Below, one piece after another: positions 35,705 through 45,879 of a stretch of 64,000 nucleotides of DNA (positions are counted from its first letter, which is position 1; the number at the start of each line of letters is the position of its first letter). Under the pieces are notes generated by a model that worked only from the letters and a program-made list of their open reading frames with translations, did no database searches and was not told where the DNA came from. Position numbers and translations under genes: made by a program. Source of the DNA: Marispirochaeta sp. (lineage in GTDB: Bacteria > Spirochaetota > Spirochaetia > JC444 > Marispirochaetaceae); the NCBI RefSeq assembly GCF_963668165.1, contig NZ_OY764209.1, positions 372,001 through 436,000 on the forward strand, in the 5' to 3' direction.

Positions 35705-36397
35705 ATGAAACATACAGAGTTACGGCGAGAAGCCTACGAAGCAAACATGGAAATCGAGAAACAGAAACTTGCCATCTACACCTTTGGCAATGCCAGCGCC
35801 TTTGATCCGGCAGCAGGCGTCTTTGCCATAAAACCCTCAGGAGTCCCCTACGCGGAACTGAGTCCGGAGGCCATGGTTCTGGTGGACCTGGAGAGAACGG
35901 TAGTCGAGGGAGACCTGCGTCCTTCTTCCGACACCCCGACTCACGCGGTGCTCTACCGCGAGTTCAGCGGTGTCCTGGGCATCACCCATACTCACAGCCC
36001 CTATGGTGTAGCCTGGGCCCAGGCCTGTGAACCGATTCCCATTTACGGCACCACCCATGCTGATCACCTGACGGAGGATATCCCCTGCACAGAGGTTATG
36101 AGAGACGATGCGATAAAAAACAACTACGAGATCGAAACAGGGAACCAGATAGTTCAGGCCTTCAAAGAACTCAACCCTCTGGAAATCGAGATGGTACTCG
36201 TTGCATGCCACGGCCCCTTTGCCTGGGGGAAGAATGCCTGGAAAAGCGTGTATAACGCCGCCGTTTTGGAAGAGACAGCAAAGATGGCTTACCTGACCCG
36301 AACCCTGCGTCCGGGAACCCCCCGGCTCAAGGAATCGATAAAACGGAAACATTACGACCGTAAACACGGAAAAGACGCCTACTACGGGCAGACATAA
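35705..36397 (+). CDS. araD: L-ribulose-5-phosphate 4-epimerase
   Basis: A 230-residue class II aldolase-fold enzyme of normal AraD length. The zinc ligands sit in THTHSPYGVAWAQA (two His) and ACHGPFAWG (the third His), and the KPSGVPYAELSPEAMVLVDLE motif is near residue 45. It interconverts L-ribulose 5-phosphate and D-xylulose 5-phosphate, the last arabinose step before the pentose phosphate pathway. The gene begins two bases after the regulator and precedes araA by 23 bases. YTFGNASAFDP is the usual AraD N-terminal motif. Confidence 0.95.
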   Translation: MKHTELRREAYEANMEIEKQKLAIYTFGNASAFDPAAGVFAIKPSGVPYAELSPEAMVLVDLERTVVEGDLRPSSDTPTHAVLYREFSGVLGITHTHSPYGVAWAQACEPIPIYGTTHADHLTEDIPCTEVMRDDAIKNNYEIETGNQIVQAFKELNPLEIEMVLVACHGPFAWGKNAWKSVYNAAVLEETAKMAYLTRTLRPGTPRLKESIKRKHYDRKHGKDAYYGQT

Positions 36398-36420
36398 AAA
36401 TACTATAAAAACAGGAGAAT

Positions 36421-37923
36421 ATGATGCTGAAAAAAAAGGATTTTGAACAGCTTGAAGTCTGGTTTGTTACCGGGAGTCAGCACCTCTACGGCGAAGAAAC
36501 CTTAAAACAGGTGACCTCAGATTCAAGGAAGATTGCCGCGGGTCTCGCGGAGGCTGCGAAGCTCCCGCTGAAAATCGTCTTTAAGGCCCTGGCCACTACA
36601 GCCGAGGAGGTCTCCAAAGTCTGCATAGAGGCAGATGCCAGCGAAAACTGCGTCGGCCTGATTACCTGGATGCACACTTTCTCCCCTGCGAAAATGTGGA
36701 TAGCCGGACTATCCGGCTTAAAGAAGCCCTTCGTGCATCTCCATACACAGTTCGGCCGGGATATTCCCTGGTCGCAGATCGATATGGATTTCATGAACCT
36801 GCACCAGTCCGCCCATGGCGGCAGAGAGTTCGGCTTTATAGGCAGCCGGCTGCGCATAGAACGCAAGGTAATAGTCGGTCACTGGCAGGACCCGGATGTG
36901 CTGAAGAAACTCAATACATGGCTGGGCGCCGCACTTGCCTGGTACGACTCCCGCAGAATGAAGATTGCCCGTTTCGGAGACAACATGCGGGAAGTCGCGG
37001 TTACCGAAGGCGACAAGGTGGAAGCCCAGATCCGCTTCGGCTATTCGGTAAACGGATACGGTGTTGGAGACCTGGTAGAACATGTTAAGGCTGTTAAAGA
37101 CGGGGAGATATCCGCCCTGGTAGACGAATATACCGCCAGCTATACCATGGGACCCGGGGCCGACAAATCCGATAAGGTACGGGAATCCGCCCGGATAGAA
37201 CTCGGCATGCGGGCTTTTCTGGAAGAAGGAGGATTCTCCGCCTTTACCACTACCTTTGAAGACCTGTACGGCATGAAGCAGCTGCCCGGACTCGCCGTTC
37301 AGCGGCTCATGGAGTCGGGCTACGGTTTCGGCGCCGAAGGAGACTGGAAAACCGCCGCCCTGGTTCGCAGCCTTAAGGTTATGGCAATGGGAACCCCCGG
37401 CGGTGTCAGCTTCATGGAAGACTACACCTACCACCTGGAACCGGGCAAAGAGCGGGTCCTGGGGGCCCACATGCTGGAGGTCTGCTCGTCCATTGCGGCG
37501 GACAAACCGTCCCTGGAGGTACATCCCCTGGGCATCGGCGGCAAGGACGATCCGGCACGGCTTGTTTTTAACACCAAACCGGGGCCGGCAGTCAATGCAA
37601 GCATTATAGATATGGGCAACCGTTTCCGTCTCCTGGTAAACCCGGTAGAAACAGTTACTGCAGAGAATGACCTGCCCCGTCTTCCGGTTGCGCGGGTCCT
37701 GTGGAAACCCCTGCCGGACCTCAAAACAGCTGCCGCTGCCTGGATCCATGCGGGAGGGGCCCACCACACCGTCTACAGTCCTGCGATCAGCACGGAGCAC
37801 CTGGAAGACTTTGCAGCCATGGCAGGAATCGAGATGGTTCTCATCGATGAAGATACAAATCTTCGCAGCTTCCGGCAGGAACTCCGCTGGAACGAAGCTT
37901 ATTACGGGCTAAAGGCACTATAA
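36421..37923 (+). CDS. araA: L-arabinose isomerase
   Basis: A 500-residue enzyme, same length as E. coli AraA. It opens with [21 protein letters not shown], contains [46 protein letters not shown] and the central [18 protein letters not shown], and ends with the HHTVYS active-site His region. It converts L-arabinose to L-ribulose using manganese. The start is one of two adjacent ATG codons (36421 or 36424). It lies between araD and the kinase, so the pathway is grouped as araD-araA-araB-like. Confidence 0.96.
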   Translation: MMLKKKDFEQLEVWFVTGSQHLYGEETLKQVTSDSRKIAAGLAEAAKLPLKIVFKALATTAEEVSKVCIEADASENCVGLITWMHTFSPAKMWIAGLSGLKKPFVHLHTQFGRDIPWSQIDMDFMNLHQSAHGGREFGFIGSRLRIERKVIVGHWQDPDVLKKLNTWLGAALAWYDSRRMKIARFGDNMREVAVTEGDKVEAQIRFGYSVNGYGVGDLVEHVKAVKDGEISALVDEYTASYTMGPGADKSDKVRESARIELGMRAFLEEGGFSAFTTTFEDLYGMKQLPGLAVQRLMESGYGFGAEGDWKTAALVRSLKVMAMGTPGGVSFMEDYTYHLEPGKERVLGAHMLEVCSSIAADKPSLEVHPLGIGGKDDPARLVFNTKPGPAVNASIIDMGNRFRLLVNPVETVTAENDLPRLPVARVLWKPLPDLKTAAAAWIHAGGAHHTVYSPAISTEHLEDFAAMAGIEMVLIDEDTNLRSFRQELRWNEAYYGLKAL

Positions 37924-37975
37924 AAGAGACCCGACAGCGCCAGAACGATGAAAAAAGATTCTAAGGGAGAGGGAC

Positions 37976-39580
37976 ATGAATACTGCATCTGTACAAAACG
38001 CGGCACAGCTCATTAACAACGGAAACACCATAATGGGAATGGAACTTGGTTCAACCAGAATCAAGGCCAGCCTGATCAGTCCGGCGGGAAAACCTCTGGC
38101 AGGCGGTTCCTACGGCTGGGAGAACAAGTTTGAAAACGGCGTCTGGACCTACGACATGAACGAGGTCTGGACCGGGATCGCAGGGTGTTATGCCGATATG
38201 GCCGCAGACGTGGAAAAACGCTACTCCCTTGGTCTCAGCAATTTTGCCGCCGGAGGTTTCAGCGGCATGATGCACGGGTATATTGCCCTGGACAAGAATG
38301 GTGAACTTCTTACCCCTTTTCGTACCTGGCGCAACAACATTACCGGACAAGCTGCCGAAGAGCTGACAAAGCTCTTCGGCTTCGCCATACCCCAAAGATG
38401 GAGCATAGCTCACCTGTACCAGGCGGTCCTCAATAACGAAGAGCATGTGGCCAGGATCGGCTTTCTTACAACCCTGGCAGGCTACGTCCATTGGAAGCTG
38501 ACGGGAGAACGGATAACAGGAATCGGAGAGGGCTCCGGAATGTTCCCCATTGACCCTGCAAGCCTGGATTATGACAAGGAGAGGATGGAGAAATTCGATC
38601 GCCTTGTAGAAGGTAAAAACTACCCATGGAAACTGCGGGATATTCTGCCAAAGGTCCTGATGGCCGGAGAAAATGCCGGAGCACTCACTCAGGAAGGTGC
38701 ACGGCTCCTTGACTCATCCGGTACGTTACAGGCGGGCATTTCCATCTGTCCACCGGAAGGGGATGCCGGAACCGGGATGGTCGCAACCAACAGCGTAAAA
38801 CCCAGAACCGGGAACGTCTCCGCGGGAACTTCAGTTTTTGCCATGATCGTTCTTGAAAAACCCCTTAAAGAAGTCCATCCGGAAATCGACATAGTCACGA
38901 CCCCGGACGGAAAACCCGTGGGAATGGCCCATTCCAACAACTGCTCCAGCGATTTTGACGCCTGGATGGGGATCCTCGGCCAGACCGCTGCGGCCCTGGG
39001 GCTGGAACCTTCGGCTGATACTTTGTATGGAAAACTGATGCCCCTGGCCCTGCAGGGTGATCCAGACGCCGGAGGACTCCTGGCCGTCAGCTACGTCTCC
39101 GGTGAACACATTACCGGGTTCAGCGAGGGTCGCCCGCTCTTTGTCCGCACACCGGAGAGCAGCTTTACCCTGCCGAACTTCTTACGCTCCCTGCTGTTTA
39201 CCGCCTTCTGCGCCCTGCGTACAGGACTGAATATTCTTACCGAAAAGGAGGGGGTTGCCGTTGACGAGATCCGCGGCCACGGCGGGATCTTCAGGACCCC
39301 GGAAGTCGGGCAGCGCATCATGGCTGCCGCCACAGGGACAGCAGTCAGCCTGCCGGAAACCGCCGGGGAGGGAGGCGCCTGGGGAATGGCCCTGCTTGCC
39401 GCCTATATGCTCAAGGGCAGAGACTCCGCAAGTCTTCCGGAGTTTCTCGATTCCCTGATATCCGGCAGCATGGGGCAGGCACTCAAACCCGATCCGGAGG
39501 ACGTCCGGGGATTCAACGAGTTCTTTGAGCGGTATCACCGGGGACTGTCGATAGAGCGGGAGGCGATCAGGGTACTATGA
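37976..39580 (+). CDS. araB: FGGY-family carbohydrate kinase, probable L-ribulokinase
   Basis: A 534-residue sugar kinase. [15 protein letters not shown] is the phosphate-binding start of the FGGY N-domain, [20 protein letters not shown] is the sugar-binding region, and [45 protein letters not shown] is the C-domain with the FGGY-type adenosine loop. This branch differs from classic E. coli AraB and is often labelled xylulokinase, but placement directly after araA makes L-ribulose the most likely substrate (inference). GGGAGAGGGAC precedes the ATG. It is the last gene of the plus-strand arabinose operon and overlaps the convergent ArsR-like regulator by six bases. Confidence 0.85.
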   Translation: MNTASVQNAAQLINNGNTIMGMELGSTRIKASLISPAGKPLAGGSYGWENKFENGVWTYDMNEVWTGIAGCYADMAADVEKRYSLGLSNFAAGGFSGMMHGYIALDKNGELLTPFRTWRNNITGQAAEELTKLFGFAIPQRWSIAHLYQAVLNNEEHVARIGFLTTLAGYVHWKLTGERITGIGEGSGMFPIDPASLDYDKERMEKFDRLVEGKNYPWKLRDILPKVLMAGENAGALTQEGARLLDSSGTLQAGISICPPEGDAGTGMVATNSVKPRTGNVSAGTSVFAMIVLEKPLKEVHPEIDIVTTPDGKPVGMAHSNNCSSDFDAWMGILGQTAAALGLEPSADTLYGKLMPLALQGDPDAGGLLAVSYVSGEHITGFSEGRPLFVRTPESSFTLPNFLRSLLFTAFCALRTGLNILTEKEGVAVDEIRGHGGIFRTPEVGQRIMAAATGTAVSLPETAGEGGAWGMALLAAYMLKGRDSASLPEFLDSLISGSMGQALKPDPEDVRGFNEFFERYHRGLSIEREAIRVL

Positions 39581-40510
39581 GAAATAGAGACGTAAGACTA
39601 TATCCTGGTTGTAGTTGCCGAATCCGCGTCCGAAGATATTTATACCGCCCACATGTTTTGCGTCATCTTCGACCCCTATTTTGACGGTTATTGAATGGTG
39701 GTCAGAAAGGTTGAGATCTTCAAGTTTCACATTGGATATCCGCAGACCATCCACAAAAGACCCATTATTGGTTACTCTCCAGCTTTTAAGTAGTCCATAC
39801 TGTGAACCTTCAAGCTTCCACCAGGAAGGTGTAAGCTTTCCCCTTTTATCACCATAGTCACCGGGAGAAGTCCACGTTCCTACTTTCACATCGTTTATCC
39901 ACAGAGAAATGTCAGAAAGCCATTCTTTGTTGGTACCAGGAACCTCTGAAGAGAGTTCCGTCACAATTTCCAGAGTTTGAACCGGCGTATCCTTATAGAG
40001 GCTGTTGTTTGGAAACTTGTATTCCACATAGCCTTTTTCAAACCAGATTAATCCGGCTTTAACCCGTTCGGGATCAAGAAAATGGTTAGGAACATCAAGA
40101 TAACCGATTATACTCTCCGTTGAGCAGAGCCCGCAGGGAGCTGTAACTTCGTAGCGGGTATACAGGCCAATAGGCATTTCAACTTCAATGACATTATCCT
40201 TTTCTGTTTCCCGCTTCTGGTTTGAAAACTCTATAACGATTTCGGAATAGATTGGATGACAAATTTTCTGTGTACCTTTCTTGCCTTTTATCTGCTCCGT
40301 TTTAATAAGACCTGCTTCTTCCAGAACCATTACATTGGTAGCAATGGTTGACTGGGGCAAGGCTAATGTAGCAGCCAAATCGTTAATGTTTTTCGGTCCC
40401 TGGTCAATAACTTCAAGTATCTTTAATCGGATCTTTGAGGCAAGCCCTTTGATTTTATTAAAATCTTCGCTGGGATCAATTATTATTGCTCTGTTTTCCT
40501 GGTTCTTCAT
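39575..40510 (-). CDS. ArsR-like winged-helix regulator with a large C-terminal domain
   Basis: A 311-residue protein. Residues 15-95 are an ArsR-type winged helix ([64 protein letters not shown]). The remaining 210 residues form a beta-rich domain with a CGLC motif ([10 protein letters not shown] near residue 135) that I cannot name. The layout suggests a repressor with its own ligand-binding domain. It lies between the arabinose operon and the arabinofuranosidase/ABC operon, facing the same way as the latter, so control of arabinoside uptake genes is the obvious guess. Confidence 0.78.
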   Translation of the reverse strand: MKNQENRAIIIDPSEDFNKIKGLASKIRLKILEVIDQGPKNINDLAATLALPQSTIATNVMVLEEAGLIKTEQIKGKKGTQKICHPIYSEIVIEFSNQKRETEKDNVIEVEMPIGLYTRYEVTAPCGLCSTESIIGYLDVPNHFLDPERVKAGLIWFEKGYVEYKFPNNSLYKDTPVQTLEIVTELSSEVPGTNKEWLSDISLWINDVKVGTWTSPGDYGDKRGKLTPSWWKLEGSQYGLLKSWRVTNNGSFVDGLRISNVKLEDLNLSDHHSITVKIGVEDDAKHVGGINIFGRGFGNYNQDIVLRLYFS

Positions 40511-40630
40511 CTCTATCCGTCTCAGCTCAGATTATATCAGCAATCTATATCAATTTCTATGATGCACAAAAGAATAGAATGCATAAGATCAAAATACTTT
40601 AGAAACATACATATCCAGAATACAGGATAC

Positions 40631-40675
40631 AAAAAAACCGGGCCGCTCCGGCGGGACCCTTTCCCCCGCTGGAGC
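40631..40675 (-). terminator. Terminator of the arabinofuranosidase/ABC operon
   Basis: On the minus strand, GCTCCAGCGGG and CCCGCCGGAGC pair with one wobble around an A/G-rich loop. GGCCCGG and then a run of seven T follow. It lies 24 bases after the abfA stop. Confidence 0.82.
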
Positions 40676-40698
40676 AGACATGGTTGCATGAACAATGA

Positions 40699-42195
40699 CT
40701 AAGATTCTATTCGTAGCGCAACAACAGACATCGGCGGAAGCGTCAATTCCAATTCATCATCACTTGTTTTCATTTCAGAGAAGGACCGTGGTGTAAGGCT
40801 GTTCGGCTCATCGAAGGTATTGTGTAATTTCATCGATGAACCTGACAAGATACGTCCGCTGACATTCTTAATCTTTGTACCTCTGAGCACGGTCATAATT
40901 TCCGCGGGCCGCTTAGGGTCGACGTTGTTCATAGTTACCAGAATACTACCGTCATCGGCTTTTGAGGCTGATGCTGTAACTTTATCCATACTGTATTCAC
41001 CGTAGCTGTACTTCTCTGCCTCAGCATGTACGGGTAAATGAGTCGCCCTCTGGTGTCCTTTGTATAAGTCAAAAACGTGATAAGTCGGTGTAAGAATCAT
41101 ACGCGGACCATCAGTCAGGACCATAGCCTGTAATACATTCACGGTCTGCGCGATATTGGCCATTCGGACCCGAGAGCTGTATTTATTGAATATATTAAGG
41201 CTTATTGAAGCAACCAGAGCATCCCGCATGGTATTCTGCTGGTACAAAAAGCGGGGAGGAGTTCCGGGTTCGACCTCAAACCAGGTTCCCCACTCATCAA
41301 CGATAAGCGCCACCCTTTGTTCCGGGTCATAGCGATCCATTATGGCCGAATGCCGATGGACCAATTCTTCGGTATTGTGTGCTTTACGCAGAATAAGGGC
41401 CCACTCATCTTCTGGAAAATCGGTTGCCGATCCCCGTTCTTCGGTAGTGCTGTCACCGCTGGAAAACATTCTGGAATAATAATGGAGAGCAAGTCCGTCC
41501 ATGCAGCAACGAGCATCGCGCATCATAACATCAGTCCAGTGATAATCATCGTTTCTTGGACCGCAGGCGATTCTGAAGACCTTCTGTCCGTTGTAGTCAC
41601 GGACAAAGGTATTGTAGCGTTTATAAACCGAGGCGTAGTATTCCGGGGTCATCTTGCCGCCACAGCCCCAGTTCTCATTCCCGATACCAAAGTATTTAAT
41701 ATTAAAAGGTTCCTTTCTACCGTTTTTTATTCGCATCTCCGACATGGGTGTAGAATCAGGCCAATTCATATACTCGATCCACTCCTGCATTTCATGGATC
41801 GTACCACTTCCTACATTGCCACAGATATAGGGTTCAGCTCCGATTTGCTCACACAGATCAAAGAATTCGTGAGTACCAAATTGATTATCCTCAACGACAC
41901 CTCCCCAGTTGCTGTTCACCATGGGGCGTCGTTCTTCCCTGCCTCCGACACCGTCCTTCCAGTGATATTCATCGGCAAAACAGCCACCGGGCCATCGAAG
42001 TACGGGCGCTTTAATATGTTTCAGGGCTTCTACTATATCGGTTCTCATGCCGCGTACGTTTGGTATATCACTCTTTTCGCCCACCCAGACACCGTCATAA
42101 ATACAGCGTCCGAGATGTTCAGCAAAATGTCCATATACATTCTTATCTATTTCATGGTCCCCGCTTTCAGTCTGAACAATTATCTTATTTACCAT
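40699..42195 (-). CDS. abfA: Alpha-L-arabinofuranosidase, GH51, cytoplasmic
   Basis: A 498-residue glycoside hydrolase of family 51, normal length. The acid/base Glu174 is in [11 protein letters not shown] and the nucleophile Glu301 in [11 protein letters not shown]. The N-terminal [20 protein letters not shown] and [16 protein letters not shown] motifs are also typical. There is no signal peptide, so it acts on imported short arabino-oligosaccharides, releasing L-arabinose for araA. ATG at 42195 is preferred over the adjacent TTG, with AAGGAG seven bases upstream. It is the last gene of a minus-strand operon after an ABC importer and is followed by a terminator. Confidence 0.95.
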   Translation of the reverse strand: MVNKIIVQTESGDHEIDKNVYGHFAEHLGRCIYDGVWVGEKSDIPNVRGMRTDIVEALKHIKAPVLRWPGGCFADEYHWKDGVGGREERRPMVNSNWGGVVEDNQFGTHEFFDLCEQIGAEPYICGNVGSGTIHEMQEWIEYMNWPDSTPMSEMRIKNGRKEPFNIKYFGIGNENWGCGGKMTPEYYASVYKRYNTFVRDYNGQKVFRIACGPRNDDYHWTDVMMRDARCCMDGLALHYYSRMFSSGDSTTEERGSATDFPEDEWALILRKAHNTEELVHRHSAIMDRYDPEQRVALIVDEWGTWFEVEPGTPPRFLYQQNTMRDALVASISLNIFNKYSSRVRMANIAQTVNVLQAMVLTDGPRMILTPTYHVFDLYKGHQRATHLPVHAEAEKYSYGEYSMDKVTASASKADDGSILVTMNNVDPKRPAEIMTVLRGTKIKNVSGRILSGSSMKLHNTFDEPNSLTPRSFSEMKTSDDELELTLPPMSVVALRIES

Positions 42196-42303
42196 CAAAT
42201 GTCTCCTTATTTAAGTTCATCAATCTTCAGTTACAAAAGCCTATTCTCTGTGCCGAAGGAAAATAATTACGGCTTAAAGGTAATACGTGGAATTCATTCT
42301 TGT

Positions 42304-43164
42304 TCAGCCTTTTATACCTCCAACAGTCAAACCTGATATGAAATACTTCTGCCCGAATATAAAAACAAGCACGGGCGGAAGGATCGCAAGAACCGCACCA
42401 GGAAGCAGAACCTGGAAACCCGTACCGTAGGGATCTATTTGACTCGCAAGACCAATAGGAAGGGTATACTTGTCGCCTGTTCGAAGAACCACCAGGGGCC
42501 ACACAAAGTTATTCCACTCTTTTCTTGCTAGCAGGATCGCCATTGCTCCGTATGCGGGGAGCATTAGAGGTGCCATGATACGAAAAAACAGACCATACTC
42601 TGTACAGCCATCTATTCTTCCGGCATCCAGATAGTCCCTAGGAAGGCTTATTGCATATTGGCGGAAAAAGAATATTCCCAGCGGAAAAGCCACGTAGGGA
42701 AGGATAACACCCGTATAGGTATTGACCAGTTTCAGTTTGATGATTATTTGATACAAAGGAAGCATCAGAATCTCGAGGGGAATCATCATTACAAACAGGA
42801 CCAGTCCGAAAATAATGTTCCTCCCCTTGAAATCGTAAACGGCCAGTCCATATCCAACCACAGAACACACAATCAACGCGGACAAAGCATAGAGAGCTGT
42901 TATTGCTATACTGTTGAAATACCAGTTAGCATATTTTGAAGCACCACTGAATATATAGGCATAGTTTTCCAGCGTCATTTGATCAAGATTTATTCCCAGT
43001 GCCATTCCTTCGCGAAATAGGAGCTGAGTAGGACGAAATGACGCAAGGAACAAGTAATACAAGGGAAACAATAAAGCAACACCCATAATACAGAATATAG
43101 TCAAGGAAATAATTTGTCCTGGGGATATATGCTTCTTCTTTTTCAATACCTTACTTAGTTTCAT
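42304..43164 (-). CDS. Sugar ABC transporter permease (MalG family)
   Basis: A 286-residue permease with six membrane helices. The cytoplasmic EAA loop that contacts the ATPase is in YLDAGRIDGCTEYGLFFRIMAPLMLPAYGAMAI, and FPLYYLFLASFRPTQLLFREGM is the usual N-terminal part. It pairs with the next permease to import the solute captured by the binding protein. It lies four bases after the first permease gene. No ATPase gene is present in the operon, so a shared MsmK/UgpC-type ATPase elsewhere must power it. Confidence 0.93.
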   Translation of the reverse strand: MKLSKVLKKKKHISPGQIISLTIFCIMGVALLFPLYYLFLASFRPTQLLFREGMALGINLDQMTLENYAYIFSGASKYANWYFNSIAITALYALSALIVCSVVGYGLAVYDFKGRNIIFGLVLFVMMIPLEILMLPLYQIIIKLKLVNTYTGVILPYVAFPLGIFFFRQYAISLPRDYLDAGRIDGCTEYGLFFRIMAPLMLPAYGAMAILLARKEWNNFVWPLVVLRTGDKYTLPIGLASQIDPYGTGFQVLLPGAVLAILPPVLVFIFGQKYFISGLTVGGIKG

Positions 43165-43168
43165 GATT

Positions 43169-44074
43169 CTACTCCTTGCGAAACATGCCGAACAGACGAA
43201 GCTGGAATATATTAATCACAAAGACAATACCGAGCAGTGTAACTCCCACCGCGGAACCAACACCGAGCCTGTTCCGGAGCAAGCCTTCCTGATACATATA
43301 TCGTACAATTGTCATGCCAATATCTCCTGGCATAGATTGATTCCAGAAAACATAACTCTCGGTGAACATCGCGTATCCGCCATAGATACTTATGGTAAGA
43401 ACATAAATAGCAATAGGTTTCAGTAAGGGCAATGTTATACCAAAAAACTTTCTGAATACCCCTGCTCCATCAATACTTGCGGACTCATATAATTCGATTG
43501 GAATTGCCTGTAACCCAGACATAAAGTAAATCATGTTTACCCCGGCCCAACGCCACGTTCCGAGCAATACCATTAAGAACATTCCTGTAGATTGGTTAAG
43601 CATCCAGCGCACAGGTTCATACCCAAATCGGGCCAGAATACCGTTCACAAAGGCGACCTCTGTGTTTCCAAATAAAAGACGAAATGCAATACCGGCAACA
43701 ACAACAGAAATAAGTGCTGGGAGAAAGACGACAGAGCGGAAGAAATTTCGTGCCAACATGATTTTTGAATTGAGAAATATCGCAATAATCATTGGCACCG
43801 GAATCAGAATTGTTATCGTCAAAAGAGTATAAATAGAACTGGTACGAAGGGCATTAAAAAAATGAATATTATTTAGTCTTTCATAGTTCTTCAGCCCAAT
43901 AAATTCCCAGTTTCCGAAACCTTTAACATCATGAAGACTCATAATGATACTGGAAATAGTCGGATAAAGAAAGAAAACAAAGAACACAATCAGAAAAGGG
44001 AGAACAAAAACATACGGCGCAAGACGGGTAGAGTAAAAGATACCAGTAAGTTTAGATACTGTACGCAATTTCAT
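43169..44074 (-). CDS. Sugar ABC transporter permease (MalF/UgpA family)
   Basis: A 301-residue permease with six helices. The start has the family pattern LAPYVFVLPFLIVFFVFFLYPTISSIIMSLHDV. The EAA loop reads ELYESASIDGAGVFRKFFGITLPLLKPIAI. It is the partner of the MalG-type permease immediately downstream. A strong hairpin lies between the binding-protein gene and this gene, which usually lowers permease expression compared with the binding protein. Confidence 0.93.
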   Translation of the reverse strand: MKLRTVSKLTGIFYSTRLAPYVFVLPFLIVFFVFFLYPTISSIIMSLHDVKGFGNWEFIGLKNYERLNNIHFFNALRTSSIYTLLTITILIPVPMIIAIFLNSKIMLARNFFRSVVFLPALISVVVAGIAFRLLFGNTEVAFVNGILARFGYEPVRWMLNQSTGMFLMVLLGTWRWAGVNMIYFMSGLQAIPIELYESASIDGAGVFRKFFGITLPLLKPIAIYVLTISIYGGYAMFTESYVFWNQSMPGDIGMTIVRYMYQEGLLRNRLGVGSAVGVTLLGIVFVINIFQLRLFGMFRKE

Positions 44075-44186
44075 TGAAACCTCTCAGTCGGCTCAGTCGG
44101 TTGAAGTCGACTTGTTACACTCTGCCATCAAATAACCCTGTTATAAAGGGTTTTAGAACAAGTAAACAGAACACAACCATCCGATA

Positions 44187-44223
44187 ATATCCGCTGGAAA
44201 CCCTGAGGGAAGCCAGCGGATAT
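44187..44223 (-). promoter_or_regulatory. Intercistronic hairpin between binding protein and permease genes
   Basis: Perfect 11-base arms (ATATCCGCTGG and CCAGCGGATAT) with a 15-base loop that holds a second small stem (CCCT-GA-GGG type). No T run follows in the minus direction, so it is more likely an mRNA-stabilising or partial attenuating element than a full terminator. Confidence 0.6.
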
Positions 44224-44260
44224 ATAATACAGATCATTATTAAAGAAATTACCTTTTCTC

Positions 44261-45571
44261 TTATTCTCTTCTTAATTCAGCGGCAGCTTCTCGAAGTGCC
44301 TGCTCTGGGGTCCGGCTCTGGTCCTCGAATACCCAGTAACTGACTGAGTTACGAACAACAGTCTGGGCATCGGACAGAAGCTCGCCTGAGTTTGGCGATG
44401 GGATCTCATTCGCCTCGGCAAGTTCAATCAGCATTTCGAAAATAGGTTCATTATAGAAGTAGGGATCCGGCTTAAGAAGTTCAGGGCTATCCCAGACACC
44501 ATCCCATCTGGGTGGATCAAAACGCAGGATCTCCCAAAGCTTGATATTCGACTCAACGGTAAGCTTTGCGTAGGCATTGAATTTCTTGGCAAGCTCTATA
44601 TGCTTAGACTGGGTCGTGACAGAAGACCCAGTACCACCAATACCACAGGATCGCGCATCACCCTCTTCCCATACAGGCATTGGTCTCACAGCGATCTTGC
44701 CGGCGATATCCGGCATAAATTCCAGAAAGCGGCTCATATACCAGGTTGGCATAATGAGTGCTGCGAATCCTCCATTATTCATGAAAGGAAAAAATTCCTC
44801 AGCCCAAGTTTTCCCTCCGGGAGCACCTACTGCGATTTTCTGCTCGAATACCCAGCTGTGTAAACGCTCAAGGACCTCAATATTAACATCACTATCCAGG
44901 GTAACACTTCCATCGGGTCCCAGATAATCTCCTCCCCGCTGCACAATCATGGGCCAGAAGGGTCGCTGGTCAGCAGTTTCGATAATGGTCATGGGGATTC
45001 CCAAGGTGTCCCTTACTTTCCGGCCTGCCGCTTCAAAATCGTCCCAGGTCTTGATGTCATCAACATTTACTCCCGCCTTATCCATCATTTCCATGTTGTA
45101 GTAAACAACAGTGGCTCCTACATGTAGAGGAAGTCCATAAACTTTTCCGTCTTTGGAGTAGATATCAAATCGAGACTGAACGAAAGAATCCCGAACCGGG
45201 TCAACCACATCGTTCAATGGAGCCAGCTGAATATCACCTTTCAAAAAGTTTGAAAAGAAGTTGATGTTGATATCAACGATATCCGGAGCACCAACCCCAG
45301 CCTGAAACGCCAAGGTCAGCTGATTATGCATTTCAACATTCGGCGTCGTAACCACTTCGAGCTCAATCTGCTGATCTGGATACTCCGAATTCCATCGTTT
45401 CGCTGCATCATTGTAGAACTCCCCGTGCAGACCATTGGATGTCCAGAGCGTCAGTTTGGTAGGGCCTCCAGCGGCCTTGTCTCCTTGCCCTCCTGCTATC
45501 AGTGGTGAGATCATCACAAATGCGACAAGAATTACCACCGCTACCCGTCTAAAAACAGTACGATACATCAT
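44261..45571 (-). CDS. Sugar ABC transporter substrate-binding protein
   Basis: A 436-residue binding protein of SBP family 1. The signal peptide is RRVAVVILVAFVMISPLIA, with cleavage before GGQGDKAAGG. The mature domain opens with TKLTLWTSNGLHGEFYNDAAKRWNSEYP and contains the typical FFPFMNNGGFAALIMPTWYMS hinge region. Two adjacent ATG codons follow AAGGAGGAAAT. It is the first gene of the minus-strand operon, with two permeases and the GH51 enzyme after it. That context suggests arabinosides or arabino-oligosaccharides as ligand, but the binding residues cannot be judged here. Confidence 0.93.
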   Translation of the reverse strand: MMYRTVFRRVAVVILVAFVMISPLIAGGQGDKAAGGPTKLTLWTSNGLHGEFYNDAAKRWNSEYPDQQIELEVVTTPNVEMHNQLTLAFQAGVGAPDIVDININFFSNFLKGDIQLAPLNDVVDPVRDSFVQSRFDIYSKDGKVYGLPLHVGATVVYYNMEMMDKAGVNVDDIKTWDDFEAAGRKVRDTLGIPMTIIETADQRPFWPMIVQRGGDYLGPDGSVTLDSDVNIEVLERLHSWVFEQKIAVGAPGGKTWAEEFFPFMNNGGFAALIMPTWYMSRFLEFMPDIAGKIAVRPMPVWEEGDARSCGIGGTGSSVTTQSKHIELAKKFNAYAKLTVESNIKLWEILRFDPPRWDGVWDSPELLKPDPYFYNEPIFEMLIELAEANEIPSPNSGELLSDAQTVVRNSVSYWVFEDQSRTPEQALREAAAELRRE

Positions 45572-45587
45572 ATTTCCTCCTTGATGT

Positions 45588-45612
45588 TAAGAATCAGTTT
45601 ATTTGATTCTTA
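45588..45612 (-). promoter_or_regulatory. Inverted repeat in the leader of the arabinoside ABC operon
   Basis: Eight-base arms TAAGAATC and GATTCTTA separated by nine bases, 7 bases upstream of the ribosome site. A TTGACA box lies some 30 bases further upstream on the minus strand. This is a candidate operator for one of the nearby regulators. Confidence 0.45.
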
Positions 45613-45780
45613 TGCCTATGAATTGCAAGATAAACCGTGATGTCAAGACAACTTCATCATAATTCAAGCATAAACCAGGTTTTTTCATATGTCAAGATCA
45701 GTTTTTCTAATATGTATCATATTAAAAGTCATATTTCTATCATGCGCCAACAGAGGATGATCTACCCGCCATGTGCATTG

Positions 45781-45791
45781 CCCCCCCCCCC
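45781..45791. repeat. Poly-C tract of 11 bases
   Basis: Eleven C residues in a row in an otherwise AT-rich intergenic region, about 90 bases upstream of the pirin gene. Tracts of this length are unstable in replication. In Treponema pallidum, poly-G tracts upstream of tpr genes vary in length and change transcription. Confidence 0.8.
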
Positions 45792-45843
45792 GGACAAATG
45801 TGCCGGCCTGCTTATTCTTAAGCCACTAAAGTTATGCTCATTT

Positions 45844-45872
45844 TTGCGGTTTCAACCCTGATCGCCTACACT
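45844..45872 (+). promoter_or_regulatory. Promoter candidate for the pirin gene, possibly leaderless
   Basis: TTGCGG (45844-45849) and TACACT (45867-45872) are spaced by 17 bases. The ATG lies only seven bases past the -10 box and has no ribosome site, so the transcript may begin at the start codon. Confidence 0.45.
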
Positions 45873-45879
45873 TTAATTC

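Noticed and set aside
36718..37800. A 360-residue minus-strand open frame
   Set aside because: Antisense shadow of araA in GC-rich codons; no ribosome site or similarity.
41317..42336. A 339-residue plus-strand open frame
   Set aside because: Antisense to the GH51 gene, with no recognisable features.
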